64,000 nucleotides of DNA, taken from contig JAHBWA010000033.1 in the NCBI GenBank assembly GCA_019637195.1, positions 1 to 64,000 of the forward strand, written 5' to 3'. Made by a program: the position numbers and the translations under genes. Positions 9,743-18,363 of this stretch are shown piece after piece. Source of the DNA: Labilithrix sp. (lineage in GTDB: Bacteria; Myxococcota_A; Polyangia; Polyangiales; Polyangiaceae). Positions within the stretch are counted from its first letter, which is position 1, and the number at the start of each line of letters is the position of its first letter. Below the pieces are notes generated by a model, which worked only from the letters and a program-made list of their open reading frames with translations, was not told the origin of the DNA and made no database searches.

Positions 9743-11211
9743 TGGGCGGCGCGCGTCTCGATGCGCGCGCGCGACCTCAGCCAGCCGCCGCGCCCGTAGA
9801 CGACCGCGTAGACGATCGCGCTGACCACGTTGGTCACGGCCACGCACACGAAGAGCGCGCGCATCGAGCCGCCGAGCGCCCCCACGACGACGAGGCAGAT
9901 CGGGAGCTGGAAGGCGAGGATGACGAGCGCGTCGACGGCGAAGGTCGTCCGCGTCGCGCCGGCGCCCGCCATGGCGTTGCCCAGCACGATGCCGAGCCCG
10001 AGCGCGAAATACGACGGCGCGACCACGTGGAGGTAGTCGAGCGCGATCATCACGGGCGGCGTCTGGTCGTCGAAGACGCGGAGGATCGCCTCTCCCCAGT
10101 GGAAGACGGCGACGACGAGCAAGACGTTGGTGACGACGTCGTACGCCCCGGCGAGCCAGCCGGAGCGACGAGCGCGGCGCTCTTCGCCCGCGCCGAGGTT
10201 CTGGCCGACGAAGGTCTGCGCGGCGTTGCCCCAGCCCATCGCGACGAACAGCGCCATCGTGTCGAGGCGGAAGACGAGCCCCATCGCCGTCGTGGCCGTC
10301 TGGTCCTCCGCCGTCGTGAAGAAGCGCGCGACGAGCGAGTTCACGAGCAGCATCGCCGAGATCCGGAGCACGAACTGCGCGCTCGAGGGCCAGGCGATGT
10401 CGGCGAGCTGCTTGATCTCGGTTCGGCTCGGCCCGCGCGAGCCCTTCGGCGGAAAGACGTCGAACCGGCGCGCCAGGATGATCACGTTCGGGAGCAAGAC
10501 GACGCAGCGCGAGAGGATCGACGCCCAGGCCGCGCCGATCATGCCCATGCGCGGGATGCCGAGCGCGGACGCGAGCTCGGTGGACCAGCCGAGCCACCCG
10601 GGCGCCGGCCCCGGACCGAAGATGAAGAGGACCGCGAGGACCAGGTTCAGCGCGTTGCCCGCGACGAGCAGCGCGACCGGCGTCTTCGCCGAGCCGAGCG
10701 CGCGCTGGATGTTCGTGAGCTGGAGCAGGAAGTAGATCGAGAAGCTCCCGAGCATCGCGACGCGGAGGTACGAGGTCGCGATCTCCGCGACCGCGCCCTT
10801 CGCGCCGATCAGATCGTGCACGATCACGCCGGCGCCGAGCCCGCCGACGCCGCCGAGGAAGACGCTGAGGGCGCCGATCACCAGGATCGACTGCCAGGCG
10901 GCGCGCTGGACGCCCGCGTGATCGTTCGCGCCTTTGCGGTTCGAGATCAGGGCGGCGGCCGCCGTCGAGACGCCGAAGCTCAGGATCGTGCCGAGGGCGG
11001 CGACCTGGTCGCAGATGCCGATCGCGCCGACGGCCGCGCCGACCTCGTCCTTCGGCAGCTGGGCGATGAGGTAGGCGTCGACGAGGTTGAACGTCGTCTG
11101 GAGCGCCATCCCGACGGCGAGGGGAGTCCCGAAGCGCGCGACCTCCCAGGCCAGAGGACCGGTGAGGATGCGGCTCTCGCTCTTGCCCTCCGTCCTCTTC
11201 TCGTCCGTCAT
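9739..11211 (-). CDS. MATE-family multidrug/toxin exporter
   Basis: 490 residues, ATG start. About twelve hydrophobic segments run through the protein in two similar halves. Family signatures are visible: the first helix LAWEVARFGTPLAVGMAL, VDAYLIAQL after it, and in the second half LVFRLDTMALFVAMGWGNAA followed by FVGQNLGAGEERRARRSGW, the classic MATE G-Q-x-x-G-A motif. Proteins of this family exchange Na+ or H+ for cationic drugs or metabolites across the inner membrane. It is divergent from the DUF362 gene across a 189-base gap with no obvious regulator next door, so the substrate cannot be guessed. Confidence 0.92.
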   Translation of the reverse strand: MTDEKRTEGKSESRILTGPLAWEVARFGTPLAVGMALQTTFNLVDAYLIAQLPKDEVGAAVGAIGICDQVAALGTILSFGVSTAAAALISNRKGANDHAGVQRAAWQSILVIGALSVFLGGVGGLGAGVIVHDLIGAKGAVAEIATSYLRVAMLGSFSIYFLLQLTNIQRALGSAKTPVALLVAGNALNLVLAVLFIFGPGPAPGWLGWSTELASALGIPRMGMIGAAWASILSRCVVLLPNVIILARRFDVFPPKGSRGPSRTEIKQLADIAWPSSAQFVLRISAMLLVNSLVARFFTTAEDQTATTAMGLVFRLDTMALFVAMGWGNAAQTFVGQNLGAGEERRARRSGWLAGAYDVVTNVLLVVAVFHWGEAILRVFDDQTPPVMIALDYLHVVAPSYFALGLGIVLGNAMAGAGATRTTFAVDALVILAFQLPICLVVVGALGGSMRALFVCVAVTNVVSAIVYAVVYGRGGWLRSRARIETRAAQ

Positions 11212-11400
11212 CGACGGCGCCGTCTTTGCCAGGGTTTTCGGCCAAGGTCAAAGACGGCAGGTGCGGCGCGGAGGCTCCGGAGCGACGCCGGGGCGCTCCA
11301 AGTACGCGGAACTGGGCCCGCCGCCCGGCGCGCGGGGCTGGCTCGAGTATTTCCCTGAGGGCCCGCGGAGTTGCCTTGCCCCCGCCGCCCGGGCTAAGAG

Positions 11401-12618
11401 ATGGTCATGAGCGACGAGGACGGCAAGGACCGCCCGGGCCAGGGGCTGCCCTCGGACGCGGCTGCGGCGTCGAAGCCGTCTGCGGGCGCGGAGAAGGCGT
11501 CTGCGAGCGCGGAGACGGCGTCTGCGGGCGCGGAGAAGGCGTCTGCGGGCGCGGAGAAGCGCGTCGTCGTGGTCGAGAAGCCGCGCGTGGTCGCGGCGAC
11601 GTCGAAGCCGATCGTCGCTCCGACGTCCTCCGCGTTCGAGAGGCCCTCGCGTCGCGATGTCTTGAAGCGCGTGGGGCTCGCCGCGGGCGTGCTCACCGGG
11701 TCGGCCGTGCTCGGGCGCGCCGTGTGGGATCGCGGCGGCTTCGGCGTGGCCGCCGGCCAGGGCGCGCGTCAGGTGCGAGACTACCGTCTGCGCGACGTCG
11801 CCCCGGAGCACGCCGAGCTCGCGATCGCGAAGGGCAAGCCGGGCGAGGCCGTGTCCGCCGACGCCCTCGTCCGCCGCGCCGTCGACGCGATGGGCGGCAT
11901 CAAGCGCTTCGTCAGCCGCGGCGACGTCGTGGTCATCAAGCCGAACATCGGCTGGGATCGCATGCCGATCCACGCGGCGAACACGAACCCCGACGTCGTG
12001 GGCGCGGTCATCCAGCTCGCGATCGAGGCAGGCGCCAAGCGGGTCGTCGTCGCCGACGGCTCGTGCAACGATCCGAACCGCTGCTTCCAGCGCTCGGGCA
12101 TCTGGCGCAAGGCGTACGCGCTCGGCGCCGAGGTCGTCCTGCCGGCGGAGCACCGCTTCCGCACGACGCGCATGAAGGGTGAGGTCCTCGACGAGTGGCC
12201 GATCTTCACCACGCTGGTCGACGCCGACAAGGTCATCAACGTGCCGGTCGCGAAGCACCACAACCTCGCCAAGTTCACCGCGGCGATGAAGAACTGGTAC
12301 GGCGTCCTCGGCGGCCGGCGCAACCGGCTCCACCAGAACATCGACACGTCGATCGCCGATCTCGCGACCTTCATGCGCCCTACGCTCGTCGTCGTCGACG
12401 CGATGCGCGTGCTCATGCGCAACGGTCCGCAGGGGGGGAACATCGACGACACGAAGGTGATGAACCAGGTGTTCGCCACCGTGGACCAGGTCGCCGCCGA
12501 CGCCTACGGCGCGACGCTCATCGGTCAGCACCGCGACAACCTCCAGTACGTGAAGATGGGCCACGAGCGCGGCCTCGGGACGATGTACTGGGAGCAGCTG
12601 AAGGTCCGGGAGGTCTGA
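11401..12618 (+). CDS. DUF362 domain protein with heptapeptide-repeat N-terminus
   Basis: 405 residues; ATG at 11401, with a second ATG two codons later. An Ala/Lys/Glu-rich N-terminus holds four copies of a 7-residue unit (SAGAEKA). Then RRDVLKRVGLAAGVL resembles a Tat-type signal or membrane anchor. The rest is a DUF362 domain: VVIKPNIGWD, NTNPDVVGAVIQLAIEAGAK, VVADGS, VINVPVAKHHNLAKFTAAMKN and LVVVDAMRVL. DUF362 proteins often occur fused or next to [4Fe-4S] ferredoxins, and here the stop is separated by one base from the start of a polyferredoxin gene. A redox or Fe-S-related envelope role is inferred; the reaction is unknown. Confidence 0.85.
   Translation: MVMSDEDGKDRPGQGLPSDAAAASKPSAGAEKASASAETASAGAEKASAGAEKRVVVVEKPRVVAATSKPIVAPTSSAFERPSRRDVLKRVGLAAGVLTGSAVLGRAVWDRGGFGVAAGQGARQVRDYRLRDVAPEHAELAIAKGKPGEAVSADALVRRAVDAMGGIKRFVSRGDVVVIKPNIGWDRMPIHAANTNPDVVGAVIQLAIEAGAKRVVVADGSCNDPNRCFQRSGIWRKAYALGAEVVLPAEHRFRTTRMKGEVLDEWPIFTTLVDADKVINVPVAKHHNLAKFTAAMKNWYGVLGGRRNRLHQNIDTSIADLATFMRPTLVVVDAMRVLMRNGPQGGNIDDTKVMNQVFATVDQVAADAYGATLIGQHRDNLQYVKMGHERGLGTMYWEQLKVREV
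11479..11562 (+). repeat. 21-bp in-frame tandem repeat, four copies
   Basis: Four 21-base units (11479, 11500, 11521, 11542) encode the SAGAEKA-type heptapeptides in the DUF362 protein N-terminus. One copy has Ser-Ala-Ser and Thr substitutions; the others are nearly identical. Confidence 0.85.
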
Positions 12619-12619
12619 C

Positions 12620-14995
12620 GTGGCCGCGTCGCCGTCGCCCTCCGGGAGCGCGCTTGGCGCGGGCGCGCCTGCGCACGCGGGCGTAGCGCTCGATCTCGCG
12701 TCGATCGAGGCGGGCCGCGGGCGCGGCGCGCACGACCACCACGACCACGCGCCGGTCGAGCCGATCCCGTGGAAGACCGGCGACGTCGGCGTCGTCCCGC
12801 CGCTCGACGCCGACACGAGCTTCGTCCTCGCGCCTTACGGAACGACGCCCGCGGACCCGCGGATCGCCCCCGAACGCACGCGCACGGGCGGCCGCGGGAG
12901 CGCGGTCGCGGCGCCGTCGACGAAGTCGGGCTGCGGCGGGTCGTGCGGCTGCGGGAGCGCGGTCGCGGCGCCGTCGACGAAGTCGGGCTGCGGCGGGTCG
13001 TGCGGCTGCGGGAGCGCGGTCGCGGCGCCGTCGACGAAGTCGGGCTGCGGCTCGTCGTGCGGCTGCGGCGGCCCGAAGGCTCCGGCGTCGGCTCCCGCGA
13101 AGGACGCGGGCGCGATGCGTCGCGCCGCCTCGAGCCGCATCGCCGAGCTCGCGGGCATCCTCGGCATCGGCACGCCGCGCGAGGGCGGCGGCGCCTCCCC
13201 CGGCGGCGCCCCGCCGGCGACGGGCGGAGCGCCGAAAGGTGGAGCGCCGAAGGGCGGAGCGCCGGGAAAGAAACCGCCGAAGAAGCTCCCCGGCTCCGGG
13301 ATCCCCGCGCGGCGGAGCATCCGGATCCTGGTGTGGGTGAGGCGCGCCGCGCAGCTCGGCTTCTTCTCCCTCTTCATGTTCTTCCTGTTCCAGACGGGCT
13401 TCCGCGGGAACTTCGCGGCGAGCGCCGACACGCCGGTGCGTCTGCCGTACCCGGTCGAGGCGTTCCTCCTCGCCGATCCGTTCGTGACGGCGATGACCCT
13501 CGGCGCCACGCATCAGGTCTACCGCGGCCTCTTGTGGTCGATCGGCTTGCTCGCGGTGACGCTCGTCTTCGGCCGCGTCTTCTGCGGCTGGATCTGCCCC
13601 TTCGGCACGCTCCACCACTTCTTCGGCTGGATCCTCCCTTCGCGCAAGGGGCGCGGGGCGGTCCGCGTCGAGGCGAACAAGACGCACGGCTACCAGCGCG
13701 CGAAGTACTACCTGATGTACGCGTTCCTCCTGGCGTCGCTCGCCGGGAGCGCGATCGGCGGGCTCTTCGATCCGATCTGCGTCGCGGTCCGCGCGATCGG
13801 CCTCGGCGTGATCCCCGGCGTGCAGTACATGGCCGGCCGCGCGCTCGGCGCGGCGCAGGACATCCCCGCGCGGCCGCTGCAGCGCGCCGCCGACAGCACG
13901 CAGGACGTGCTCTCCACCACCGTGTGGCAGTCGCACCAGTTCTACTTCCACCAGACGTGGCTCATCGTCGCGCTGCTCGTGGCGATCCTCTTCATGAACC
14001 GCTTCATCCCGCGGTTCTGGTGTCGCGTCCTCTGTCCGCTCGGCGCGTTCCTCGGCGTCTTCGCGCGCTTCGCCCTCTTCGGAATGGAGAAGGACCACGC
14101 GAAGTGCACCGACTGCAACCTGTGCCTCGTCAACTGCCAAGGCGCCGACAGCCCGCAGGGCGGCGTGAAGTGGCGGCAGGACGAGTGCCACATGTGCCTC
14201 AACTGCGAGAGCGCGTGCCCGGAGGACGTCATCAAGTTCCGGCTGCTGCCGAACCGGAAGAGCCGCATCGGCGTCCCCGATCTGCAGCGGCGCACGCTCC
14301 TCGCGTCGGCGGCGGCGGGCGCGGCGTTCATCCCGGCGGCGCGCATCGCCGACTCGCTCGACGTCAACTACCACGCGAAGGTCATCCGCCCGCCGGGCGC
14401 CGTCGAGGAGCGCGCGTTCCTCGAGCGCTGCATCCGCTGCGCCGAGTGCATGAAGGTGTGCCCGAACAACGCGCTGCACCCGGCGATGTTCGAGTCCGGC
14501 GTCGAGGGGCTCTGGACGCCCATCCTCATCGCGCGCATCGGCTACTGCGAGCACTCGTGCGTCCTCTGCGGTCAGGTCTGCCCGACCGGCGCGATCCAGA
14601 AGATCACCGAGAAGGAGAAGCTCGGGCAGGGGATCCCGCCGGTGAAGATCGGCACCGCGTTCTACGACCTCGGTCGCTGCCTGCCGTGGAGCATGGGCAC
14701 GCCCTGCATCGTGTGCGAGGAGTTCTGCCCGACGTCACCCAAGGCGATCTGGGTCGAGGAGGTCGAGGCGCCGATGCGCGACAGCAAGCCCGGCCCCGAC
14801 GGCACCGAGCCGGCGATGCTGACCGTGAAGCTCCAGCGCCCGCACGTCGATCCGGGCCTCTGCATCGGCTGCGGCGCCTGCGAGAAGGTCTGCCCCGTGC
14901 AGGATCAGCCGGCCGTCTACATCACGAGCGTCGGCGAGAGCCGCTCGAAGACGAACGTGATCCTCCTCGAGAACACGAACTACAACCAGGGCTGA
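12620..14995 (+). CDS. NapH/NosR-like membrane polyferredoxin with CGCG-repeat N-terminus
   Basis: 791 residues from a GTG one base after the DUF362 stop. The N-terminus has HDHHDH and three 19-residue units each ending CGGSCGCG-like, a possible metal-binding segment. A NapH-like membrane domain follows with CGWICPFG and CRVLCPLG, the two cytoplasmic CxxxCP signatures, and about five helices. Downstream are two ferredoxin clusters (CTDCNLCLVNC, CHMCLNCESACP), a twin-arginine-like segment RRTLLASAAAGAAF, then four more Cys clusters (CIRCAECMKVCP, CVLCGQVCP, CIVCEEFCP, CIGCGACEKVCP). It can hold many [4Fe-4S] centres and should move electrons between the membrane and an extracytoplasmic partner, plausibly the DUF362 protein. 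The partner is not visible here. Confidence 0.88.
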   Translation: MAASPSPSGSALGAGAPAHAGVALDLASIEAGRGRGAHDHHDHAPVEPIPWKTGDVGVVPPLDADTSFVLAPYGTTPADPRIAPERTRTGGRGSAVAAPSTKSGCGGSCGCGSAVAAPSTKSGCGGSCGCGSAVAAPSTKSGCGSSCGCGGPKAPASAPAKDAGAMRRAASSRIAELAGILGIGTPREGGGASPGGAPPATGGAPKGGAPKGGAPGKKPPKKLPGSGIPARRSIRILVWVRRAAQLGFFSLFMFFLFQTGFRGNFAASADTPVRLPYPVEAFLLADPFVTAMTLGATHQVYRGLLWSIGLLAVTLVFGRVFCGWICPFGTLHHFFGWILPSRKGRGAVRVEANKTHGYQRAKYYLMYAFLLASLAGSAIGGLFDPICVAVRAIGLGVIPGVQYMAGRALGAAQDIPARPLQRAADSTQDVLSTTVWQSHQFYFHQTWLIVALLVAILFMNRFIPRFWCRVLCPLGAFLGVFARFALFGMEKDHAKCTDCNLCLVNCQGADSPQGGVKWRQDECHMCLNCESACPEDVIKFRLLPNRKSRIGVPDLQRRTLLASAAAGAAFIPAARIADSLDVNYHAKVIRPPGAVEERAFLERCIRCAECMKVCPNNALHPAMFESGVEGLWTPILIARIGYCEHSCVLCGQVCPTGAIQKITEKEKLGQGIPPVKIGTAFYDLGRCLPWSMGTPCIVCEEFCPTSPKAIWVEEVEAPMRDSKPGPDGTEPAMLTVKLQRPHVDPGLCIGCGACEKVCPVQDQPAVYITSVGESRSKTNVILLENTNYNQG
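12896..13066 (+). repeat. 57-bp in-frame tandem repeat, three copies (Cys-rich)
   Basis: Units start at 12896, 12953 and 13010. The first two are identical over all 57 bases and the third differs at two positions. Each encodes a 19-residue unit with four Cys (GCGGSCGC or GCGSSCGC), so expansion is recent and adds metal-ligand capacity in steps of four Cys. Confidence 0.92.
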
Positions 14996-15173
14996 GCGCG
15001 GCCCTCCGGGGGCGGCCGCTCCCCGGCTCCTCCGCCGGTGGGCTTGCTTCCCCCGCGCTGAGTCACGCCGACGTGTCCGGAGGGATCCAGCGACCCGAGC
15101 CGAAGGCCGCGGCTCGTTCGGAGGCCCTGGTCTCGAGCTTCAGGCTACCCAGGGCAAGTCAGGCGAACCACGC

Positions 15174-15590
15174 TCAGGGCTGCGCGCGCGCGGGCGGCGC
15201 CTTCGGCGTCGGGCGTGCGCTCCTCCGCGGCGCTGTGGAGGTCGCCAGCTCGCGCTTCTCGATCGCCGTGAGCTCGGAGGCGTGGCGCCGGCCCCAGGCG
15301 CAGAGCGCGCTCAGGAGCGGGCGCAGGCTGAGCCCGAACTTCGTGACGCTGTAGACGACGCGCGGCGGGACCTCGGCGAAGACCTCGCGGTGAACGATGC
15401 CGTGCTCCTCCATCTCGCGCAGCTGCTGCACGAGGACCTTCTGGCTCACGCCGGGGATGAGCCGGCGGAGCTCCGAGAGGCGTCTCGGCCCGTCGAAGAG
15501 GTAGTACAGGACGAACACCTTCCAGCGACCGCCGATGACCTTGAGCGCGCGCTCTGCGGGGACGAGCGGGAGATCCTTGATGACGCGCAT
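15174..15590 (-). CDS. HxlR-family winged-helix transcriptional regulator
   Basis: 138 residues, ATG start. The HxlR core is clear: ALKVIGGRWKVFVLYYLFDG, RRLSELRRLIPGVSQKVL, QQLREMEEHGIVHREVF, and YSVTKFGLSLRPLL as the wing and dimer helix. The N-terminal Cys that many redox-sensing HxlR members carry before this core is replaced by Ala (PAERAL), so thiol sensing is less likely. A Pro/Ala-rich tail of about 25 residues follows. It is divergent from an SDR dehydrogenase gene, the usual arrangement in which HxlR represses its neighbour. Confidence 0.92.
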   Translation of the reverse strand: MRVIKDLPLVPAERALKVIGGRWKVFVLYYLFDGPRRLSELRRLIPGVSQKVLVQQLREMEEHGIVHREVFAEVPPRVVYSVTKFGLSLRPLLSALCAWGRRHASELTAIEKRELATSTAPRRSARPTPKAPPARAQP

Positions 15591-15593
15591 GGT

Positions 15594-15643
15594 TACCAGA
15601 TGGTTCCTAGGTGACTCATGGGTATGTAGGCCGGCAACTGGTA
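15594..15643. promoter_or_regulatory. Candidate HxlR operator region
   Basis: In the 123-base gap between the divergent HxlR and SDR genes, TACCAG (15594-15599) and CTGGTA (15638-15643) form an inverted pair 38 bases apart, with the CCTAGG palindrome between them. Divergent HxlR genes normally bind such shared regions. The assignment is inference from position and symmetry only. Confidence 0.3.
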
Positions 15644-15713
15644 GCTAGTGCCGAGTGAGAGCGTACGCCATGGTTCGGGTGGTCGCCAGGCGCGACCAAC
15701 GAAAGGAATCGCC

Positions 15714-16490
15714 ATGTCCACGCAGAGCCCCCGTTCGACCTCACCCATCGCGCTCGTCACCGGCGGGAGCCGCGGCATCGGCAGGAGCACGGCCCTCGCG
15801 CTCGCCGATCGCGGCGTCGACGTCATCGTCACGTACGCCTCGCGGATCGCCGAGGCGAACGAGGTCGCGGCGGCCGTCCGGGGGAAGGGTGGGCGAGCGG
15901 CCGCGCTCCGCCTCGACGTCGGCGCGGCGAGCACCTTCGACGCGTTCGCGGCGGAGGTGCGGGAGGCGCTCCAGCGGGAGTGGTCGCGCGACTCGTTCGA
16001 CTACCTCGTGAACAACGCCGGCGTCGGCGGCTACGCGCCGTTCGCGGAGACCTCCGAGGAGACGTTCGACCAGCTCGTCGCCGTGCACTTCAAGGGGCCG
16101 TTCTTCCTCACGCAGAGGTTGCTCCCGCTCATCGCCGACGGCGGCAGCATCGTCAACATGTCGACGGGGCTCGCGCGGTACGTCTATCCGGGCTTCTCCG
16201 CCTACGCCGCCGCCAAGGGCGCCGTCGAGGTGCTCACGCGCGCGCTCGCCGTCGAGCTCGGCCCGCGTCGCATCACCGTGAACGTCGTCGCGCCGGGAGG
16301 GATCGTCACGGACTTCGGCGGAGGCGTCATGCGCGATCCGGGCCTCCAGAAGGCCGTCGGCGCGGAGACGCCGCTCGGGCGCGTCAGCGAGCCGGACGAC
16401 GTCGCGGGCGTGGTCGCGTCGCTGCTCGCTCCGGAGAGCCGCTGGGTCACCGGCCAGCGCGTGGAGGTCACCGGCGGCTACCGTCTCTGA
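15714..16490 (+). CDS. Short-chain dehydrogenase/reductase
   Basis: 258 residues. The ATG at 15714 with AAAGGA upstream is chosen over an upstream in-frame ATG at 15648 that lacks a binding site. Classical SDR motifs are complete: cofactor loop TGGSRGIG near residue 15, NNAG in VNNAGVGG, catalytic Ser in NMSTG, and YAAAK. The C-terminal WVTGQRVEVTGG is typical of the FabG-like group. The first strand is followed by TYASR, suggesting NADP(H) preference. It probably oxidises or reduces a small carbonyl compound under control of the divergent HxlR regulator. The substrate is unknown. Confidence 0.92.
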   Translation: MSTQSPRSTSPIALVTGGSRGIGRSTALALADRGVDVIVTYASRIAEANEVAAAVRGKGGRAAALRLDVGAASTFDAFAAEVREALQREWSRDSFDYLVNNAGVGGYAPFAETSEETFDQLVAVHFKGPFFLTQRLLPLIADGGSIVNMSTGLARYVYPGFSAYAAAKGAVEVLTRALAVELGPRRITVNVVAPGGIVTDFGGGVMRDPGLQKAVGAETPLGRVSEPDDVAGVVASLLAPESRWVTGQRVEVTGGYRL

Positions 16491-16613
16491 TCGGCGGCTC
16501 CCCGCGCGATCGCGAGCGCGCACGCGCCGCCGGCTACGGGCTCCGAGGCTCGGCGCGACCGCGCCGCGCACGCTGCGCCGGCGTTCCTGTCTGCCTGACG
16601 CGCCCGATTCGAC

Positions 16614-16630
16614 GCGCCCAGCGTGGGCGC
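16614..16630. promoter_or_regulatory. Perfect 7-bp inverted repeat upstream of transport module A
   Basis: GCGCCCA-GCG-TGGGCGC is a perfect inverted repeat about 115 bases before the first gene of the plus-strand transport module. Its distance from the candidate sigma-54 promoter at 16717 (about 100 bases) fits an upstream activator site. This is inference. Confidence 0.35.
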
Positions 16631-16716
16631 TGGGGAGCCTGCAAGCGAGACGGGGTGAGCCGTCCTCGGACACGGCGGGCCATCGAGAGCAGCGTGAATT
16701 CGTGCCGGCGCGCTCC

Positions 16717-16732
16717 TGGCGCGCATCTGGCA
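16717..16732 (+). promoter_or_regulatory. Candidate sigma-54 (-24/-12) promoter for transport module A
   Basis: TGGCGCGCATCTGGCA matches the sigma-54 consensus TGGCACG-N4-TTGCA with one change in each element and the required ten bases between the GG and GC pairs. It precedes the first module gene and a sigma-54 activator is encoded at 26652. In such GC-rich DNA a chance match is possible. Confidence 0.35.
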
Positions 16733-16744
16733 ACGCGCGCCCGA

Positions 16745-18019
16745 GTGTCCGTTATAACGAATGAATGTTCGCTAAAACAACCGCTCGCCCTCCGCGTCGC
16801 GCTGGGCGGGCTCGTCGGGCTCCTCCTCCTCGGCCACGCGCGCGCCGCGCTCGCGGCGCCGTGCCCGACGAACCTCCCGAACCCCGTCTACGGCGCCGGC
16901 GGGAGCGCCGCGACGGCGACGCTCGGCGCGGTCGCGACGGCGCTCGCGGCGCTGCCCGAGGCCGAGCGCGTCACGCTCTTCTACTGGGATCCGGGCGCGT
17001 GCGTCGGTTACCACGCGTTCGTCGACAAGGACACGGGCTCGGGCCTCGCGACGCCGCCTGCGTATTTCAAGTACTGGGACGCCGCCGGCAACCTCACCCA
17101 GTGCGAGGCGACCGGCGCGGAGGAGCTCAGCTTCGCGCACATGGGCAACACGCCGGCGCTCTGCCCGGCGAAGCAGCCGCTGCCCGCGGGCTTCGGGCGC
17201 TTCACCGCGCCGGTGCAGACGGTGAACCTCATCACGCACCCCAAGTCGGAGTTCGACTCGATCTCCGCCGAGGCCTTCTATCACGTGTACGGCTTCGGCC
17301 CTGGCGCGGCCGGGCGCTCGGTCGCGCCGTGGTCGGTGCCCGAGGCGGTGTTCGGTCGCGCGACGAACTCGTTCGTCCACCAGATGCTCGCCAGCGCGTT
17401 CCGCGTGCCGCCGACCGCGTTCAAGGTCCCCGAGGGGAACGTGGTCAATACCAACCAGCTCACCGTGCAAGGCGTCTTCGCGTGGGGTGAGAGCAACGAC
17501 GCGAGCCAGGCGCTCGGCTACGTGTCGGGCAGCGCGGCCGACGACGGCGAGGACAAGGGCCAGACCAAGACGCTCGCGGTCCAGTACTTCGATCAGACGT
17601 GCGGCTACCTGCCGGACTCCAGCCGGACGCGCAAGGACAAGCTGAACGTCCGCAACGGCCAGTACGCGCTGTTCACGCCAGGGCAGTTCTACGCCAAGGT
17701 CGACGGCGCGAACGCGATCGCGAGCGCGCAGGTCGAGAAGCTCGTTCGCTGGTTCGACGGGACGCTCCCGGCGCCCGGCGGGCTCGACATCGTCAAGATC
17801 ATCATCCAGTCGGGCGACATCCCGCTCTGCGCGATGCGGGCCAATCGGCCGGACGGCGATCTCAACCCGATCGTGTCGTACGCGCCTCCTGCGCCGTGCA
17901 ACGGCTACTTCGAGTTCACCGCGACCGGGTCGACCAGCCTCGCGTCGTGCGCCGACGACACCCAGTGCAAATCGGGAGCGGGCGAGAAGTGCCGCTTCGG
18001 ATTCTGCGAGCTGTACTGA
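16745..18019 (+). CDS. PstS-like secreted substrate-binding protein, module A
   Basis: 424 codons if the GTG at 16745 starts it. A clear signal peptide (VALGGLVGLLLLGHARAALA) begins about 14 residues in. Alternatively the ATG at 16765 starts it and one A of the run 16774-16777 is extra, which would give MFAKQPLALR before the same signal. The mature protein resembles PstS-type binding proteins in layout: NPVYGAGGSAAT near the start, then ISAEAFYHVYGFG and a NSFVHQMLASAF segment. A Cys-rich C-terminus ends KCRFGFCELY. A paralogue with the same ending lies at 34196-35458. It heads the plus-strand transport module. Phosphate binding is only a hint from the fold resemblance. Confidence 0.7.
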   Translation: MSVITNECSLKQPLALRVALGGLVGLLLLGHARAALAAPCPTNLPNPVYGAGGSAATATLGAVATALAALPEAERVTLFYWDPGACVGYHAFVDKDTGSGLATPPAYFKYWDAAGNLTQCEATGAEELSFAHMGNTPALCPAKQPLPAGFGRFTAPVQTVNLITHPKSEFDSISAEAFYHVYGFGPGAAGRSVAPWSVPEAVFGRATNSFVHQMLASAFRVPPTAFKVPEGNVVNTNQLTVQGVFAWGESNDASQALGYVSGSAADDGEDKGQTKTLAVQYFDQTCGYLPDSSRTRKDKLNVRNGQYALFTPGQFYAKVDGANAIASAQVEKLVRWFDGTLPAPGGLDIVKIIIQSGDIPLCAMRANRPDGDLNPIVSYAPPAPCNGYFEFTATGSTSLASCADDTQCKSGAGEKCRFGFCELY

Positions 18020-18037
18020 GCGAGGAGGAACCGATCC

Positions 18038-18349
18038 ATGAGCTCCCTTCGCAGCTTCCTCGTCGGCGCGACCGCGGTCGCGCTGCTCGCGTCGTTCACC
18101 GCGTGCTCGAGCGCAGAGCCGGCCGCGCCGTCGCGGCCTCCGACGCCGGCGCCCGCCACGCCGTCCGCCGACGGCGGCTCGGGGGACGGCGGACCGTCCG
18201 CCGCGGACTGCTTCGACACGTCGAAGAGCGAGCCCGTCGAGCCGCAGCACTTCCTCAACCAGTGCAACGGGACGGAGTGCTTCGCGTTCGACAACGGCGC
18301 CCGCATCGAGGGCTTCGCGCCCGGCGCGCCGCTGCCGCCGCTGAACTGA
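18038..18349 (+). CDS. Small lipoprotein, module A
   Basis: 103 residues with GAGGAGGAA before the ATG. Signal peptide with lipobox FTAC (Cys near 24), a Pro/Ala/Gly-rich linker, then about 50 residues beginning DCFDTSK with four Cys in total after the anchor, ending APLPPLN. The minus-strand module has a counterpart (33870-34193) in the same position, with DCFDDPK and the ending GGLPPLD. The pairing of this tiny lipoprotein with the PstS-like protein in both modules suggests they work together. No family is recognised. Confidence 0.75.
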   Translation: MSSLRSFLVGATAVALLASFTACSSAEPAAPSRPPTPAPATPSADGGSGDGGPSAADCFDTSKSEPVEPQHFLNQCNGTECFAFDNGARIEGFAPGAPLPPLN

Positions 18350-18363
18350 GCCGCCGCGCTTCG

